A stretch of 34,397 nucleotides of DNA from JAVEDQ01 sp035468175 (GTDB lineage Bacteria > Actinomycetota > Actinomycetes > Frankiales > Frankiaceae), in NCBI GenBank assembly GCA_035468175.1, contig DATITC010000052.1:1-34397 (forward strand), given 5' to 3'. Below, piece after piece: positions 31,992-34,397 of the stretch. The notes under the pieces are model-generated. The model had not been told where the DNA came from. It saw nothing but the letters and a program-made list of their open reading frames with translations, and made no database searches. Positions within the stretch are counted from its first letter, which is position 1. Every line of letters begins with the position of its first letter. The translations under genes were made by a program, and so were the position numbers.

Positions 31992-34231
31992 CGTCCGCCA
32001 CCGATCTCGACTGGTCCTCCGTGCCGGCGGCGCGAGCGCTCCCCCGCTTTTCCATGGCCCGTCTGGTCCGCAGTCATACCGGAGACCCGAAGTGGGCTCG
32101 CCCGTCCCTGCTGGCGCTGCTTCTGCTCACCGCTGTGACCTACCTGTGGGGTCTCGGTTCGGCCGGCTATGCGAACGACTTCTACGCGGCGGCGGTCCAG
32201 GCCGGAACCCAGAGCTGGAAGGCGCTGTTCTTCGGATCTTTGGATTCCTCGAACTTCATCACCGTCGACAAGCCGCCGGCCTCCCTGTGGGTGATGGGGC
32301 TGTCGGGACGACTATTCGGCTTCAACGCGTGGAGCATGCTCGCCCCGCAGGCTTTGATGGCCGTGGCTTCGGTCGGGTTCCTGTACGCCACCGTTCGCCG
32401 GGTCGCCGGCCCAGCGGCCGCGTTGTTCGCGGGCGCCGCGTTCGCGGTGATGCCGGTGAGCGCGCTGATGTTCCGCTACAACAATCCCGACGCGTTGTTG
32501 GTGCTGCTGCTCGTGGCCGGCGCGTGGTTCGCGACCCGGGCGATCGAGGACGGCCGCATGCGTTGGCTGCTCCTGGCGGGCGTCTGCGTCGGCATCGGTG
32601 TGCTGACCAAAATGGGCCAGGCCCTCGTGGTGGTGCCCGCCTTCGCGGTGGCGTATCTGGTCGCGGCTCCGAACCGCTTGCGCACTCGGATCGTGCACCT
32701 ACTCGCCGGTGGAGCGGCGCTGATCGCATCGGCTGGCTGGTGGATCGCGATCGTCGAGCTGTGGCCGGCGAGCTCCCGGCCCTACATCGGTGGTTCGACG
32801 AACAACAGCGTCCTGCAGCTGGCCCTGGGCTATAACGGCATCGGTCGGCTGACCGGTAACGAAGGGGGAGGCCTCGGCGGCGGAGGCGGAGGAATGCCTC
32901 CCGCCGGAGCTCGTATCGGTGGCGGGCCGGGCGGCGCCGGCGGTCTGTTCGGAGGCTCGACCGGCTGGTCGCGACTGTTCACCGGCGGCATGAGCACCGA
33001 CGCCAGTTGGTTGCTTCCCGCCGCGCTGCTCGCACTCGTCGCCGGGCTCTGGGTGACGCGGAAGGCGCCGCGAACCGACGCAGCGCGCGCGGCTCTCCTC
33101 TTGTGGGGCGGCTGGGTGCTCGTCACCGGCGCCGTCTTCAGCTTTGCCAGCGGGATCATTCACGAGTACTACACGGTCGCTCTGGTGCCCGGCGTCGCGG
33201 CCTTGCTCGCGGTCGGATGTGCTGTGCTGTGGAGGGAGCGACGGCACATTATCGCCCGCCTCGTGCTCGCCATGTTGGCCGTCGGCACGGGCGCGTGGTC
33301 GTTCGTTCTGCTCCACCGGGCTCCCGCCTGGAACCCGTGGCTGCGCTACGTCGTGCTCGTCGCAGCGGTGCTCGCCGGCGTCGGGCTCATCGCTGTCATC
33401 GGGCGGCCGGCACGTGGACGTCGGTGGACATCGGTCGGCTTGGGAACGCTGGCCCTGGCCGGGCTGTCCGCAGTTGCAGCACCAGCGGCCTTCACCGTCA
33501 ACACCGTGGGGGCCGCACACAGCGGTGCGATCCCAACGGCCGGCCCTGCAGAAGCTTCAGGCTTCGGCGGCGGGATGCCGGGCGGGGGGCAGATACTCGC
33601 TCAGCTGCGAGAAGCGCTCCAGCAAGGACAACTCCCCAACGGGGCCGGGATGGGGAGTGGCCTGCCGACCGGCGGCGATCTGCCGGGCGGCGGGAGTGCC
33701 TTCGGCGGCGAGATGCCGACGGGTGGCTTCCCGGCCGGCGGCGGTGGCTTACCAGCAGGCGGCGGCTTACCGGGCGGCTCTGGGCTGCCCGGTGGCGCAT
33801 CCTCGTCCTCCGGAGGATCTCCCAGGTTTGGAGGAGCGCCCGGAGCCGGTGCGGGCCCGCGAGGTATAGGCGGCGCCAGCTCGGTCAACCGCGAGTTGGT
33901 CGCTCTTCTCAAGCAGGGCAGCGCCGGCTACCGCTGGGTGGCTGCGGCGACGGGATCCATGTCGGCGGCACCGCTCGAGCTCGCTTCCCGCGAGCCGGTC
34001 ATGGCTATGGGCGGCTTCAGCGGTGGGGACCCGGCGCCGACGCTGGCGCAGTTCCAGCGGTACGTGGCGGATGGCGAGGTTCACTACTTCATCGGAGGCG
34101 GCGGCGGTGGCTTTGGAGGCGGCAGGAACGGTAGCGGGTCTGTCGCCACGTGGGTGGAGCAGCACTACACGTCGACGACCGTTGGCGGCACCACCGTCTA
34201 CGACCTGACGAAGCCGAAGGCGAGTTCCTGA
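31988..34231 (+). CDS. GT39 membrane glycosyltransferase (YkcB-like) with Gly-rich inserts
   Basis: A 747-residue membrane enzyme of the ArnT/PMT-like family. The N-terminal region shows GSAGYANDFYAAAVQAG (Asp64, the conserved acidic residue of the first outside loop), FFGSLDSSNFITVDKPPASLW (82-101) and FNAWSMLAPQ. About ten membrane segments follow to residue 505. It should use a polyprenyl-phosphate sugar made by the overlapping GT2 gene to glycosylate a surface acceptor. Odd are two Gly-rich stretches: 293-324 in an outside loop and about 524-630 in the C-terminal domain (repeats such as GGGLPGG and GGDLPGG). A conserved globular end follows (VNRELVALLKQGSAGYRW... VHYFIGG). ATG 31988 has GGAGG 7 nt upstream; earlier in-frame codons are shadow. 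Confidence 0.9.
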   Translation: MTSATDLDWSSVPAARALPRFSMARLVRSHTGDPKWARPSLLALLLLTAVTYLWGLGSAGYANDFYAAAVQAGTQSWKALFFGSLDSSNFITVDKPPASLWVMGLSGRLFGFNAWSMLAPQALMAVASVGFLYATVRRVAGPAAALFAGAAFAVMPVSALMFRYNNPDALLVLLLVAGAWFATRAIEDGRMRWLLLAGVCVGIGVLTKMGQALVVVPAFAVAYLVAAPNRLRTRIVHLLAGGAALIASAGWWIAIVELWPASSRPYIGGSTNNSVLQLALGYNGIGRLTGNEGGGLGGGGGGMPPAGARIGGGPGGAGGLFGGSTGWSRLFTGGMSTDASWLLPAALLALVAGLWVTRKAPRTDAARAALLLWGGWVLVTGAVFSFASGIIHEYYTVALVPGVAALLAVGCAVLWRERRHIIARLVLAMLAVGTGAWSFVLLHRAPAWNPWLRYVVLVAAVLAGVGLIAVIGRPARGRRWTSVGLGTLALAGLSAVAAPAAFTVNTVGAAHSGAIPTAGPAEASGFGGGMPGGGQILAQLREALQQGQLPNGAGMGSGLPTGGDLPGGGSAFGGEMPTGGFPAGGGGLPAGGGLPGGSGLPGGASSSSGGSPRFGGAPGAGAGPRGIGGASSVNRELVALLKQGSAGYRWVAAATGSMSAAPLELASREPVMAMGGFSGGDPAPTLAQFQRYVADGEVHYFIGGGGGGFGGGRNGSGSVATWVEQHYTSTTVGGTTVYDLTKPKASS

Positions 34232-34397
34232 ACGAGGACGACATCGATCGTTGGGAACACCGACGTGCCGTCGCTTCGCTGAAGGGTCGGCTCGAAGCAT
34301 CCCGACCGCCACACCGGGAGCTGGTGTTCCGGGACCCGGCGGTTTCTTTCCTGTGGTCGACATCCTATCGAACGTCGTGACGACACGTGAACTGATG

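Noticed and set aside
32830..33912. Gly-rich repeats as a PE_PGRS-like protein or CRISPR-like array
   Set aside because: The repeats are in frame within one glycosyltransferase gene, vary in length and have no PE domain, constant spacers or leader.
34232..34397. Right-edge open frames as the start of another gene
   Set aside because: The frames in the last 166 nt have no family likeness and no ribosome binding site. A gene could start beyond the edge, but nothing here supports one.

Overview
The window is GC-rich throughout, with frequent GTG starts and start/stop overlaps (ATGA, GTGA). Its families (an F420-type nitroreductase, LOR and PRC-barrel-like proteins, a CtpE-like ATPase, a hemerythrin-fused P1B-5 ATPase, many lipoproteins) point to an Actinomycetota chromosome. 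A soil or plant-associated lineage such as the Frankia/Geodermatophilus/Acidothermus relatives would fit, but I cannot fix the genus. I see no rRNA, tRNA, CRISPR array, insertion sequence or phage gene.

Layout. (1) 1-1345: a perfect hairpin, a GNAT acetyltransferase, a remnant of a GH3 glycosidase, and a paired palindromic operator-like array. (2) 1409-5787: a tightly packed redox operon with a membrane b-type cytochrome-like protein, a small Ser/Thr-rich exported protein, ApbE flavin transferase, a ferric-reductase-like membrane protein, a NuoF-like flavoprotein and a 3-Cys ferredoxin. Together these could move electrons from NADH through flavin and Fe-S to membrane hemes and an exported acceptor. 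(3) 5803-10214: a metal locus with CDF and ZIP transporters on the minus strand, facing ArsR, a P1B-4 ATPase and a [2Fe-2S] thioredoxin-like protein on the plus strand. (4) 10306-11625: PRC-barrel-like and LOR-domain proteins.

(5) 11681-17204: a two-component module. On the minus strand, response regulator, histidine kinase, a COG4280-like membrane protein and a small membrane protein all overlap by 4 nt. Diverging on the plus strand are an ABC ATPase, its permease and a lipoprotein. Three 11-bp-spaced direct repeats in the shared promoter are the likely response-regulator box. (6) 17434-22175: two coupled P-type ATPases, CtpE-like and P1B-5 with a C-terminal hemerythrin domain. (7) 22234-26848: secreted hydrolases, a lipoprotein, an F420-type nitroreductase and a phosphodiester-glycosidase-like protein. 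(8) 27161-28646: a second ArsR diverging from a His-rich zinc-type CDF exporter, with palindromes in the shared promoter and in the CDF coding region. (9) 28776-34231: a membrane metallophosphoesterase, then a GT2-GtrA and a GT39 glycosyltransferase (YkcC/YkcB-like pair) for polyprenyl-linked sugar transfer to the envelope.

Overall there are three P-type ATPases, two CDF proteins, one ZIP protein and two ArsR sensors in about 23 kb, flanked by an unusual flavin/heme electron-transfer operon. The features I would follow up first are the redox operon whose expected FMN-carrier protein is missing its domain, the CGACAT/RTGTCG array upstream of it, the response-regulator repeat array, and the operator duplicated inside the CDF gene.
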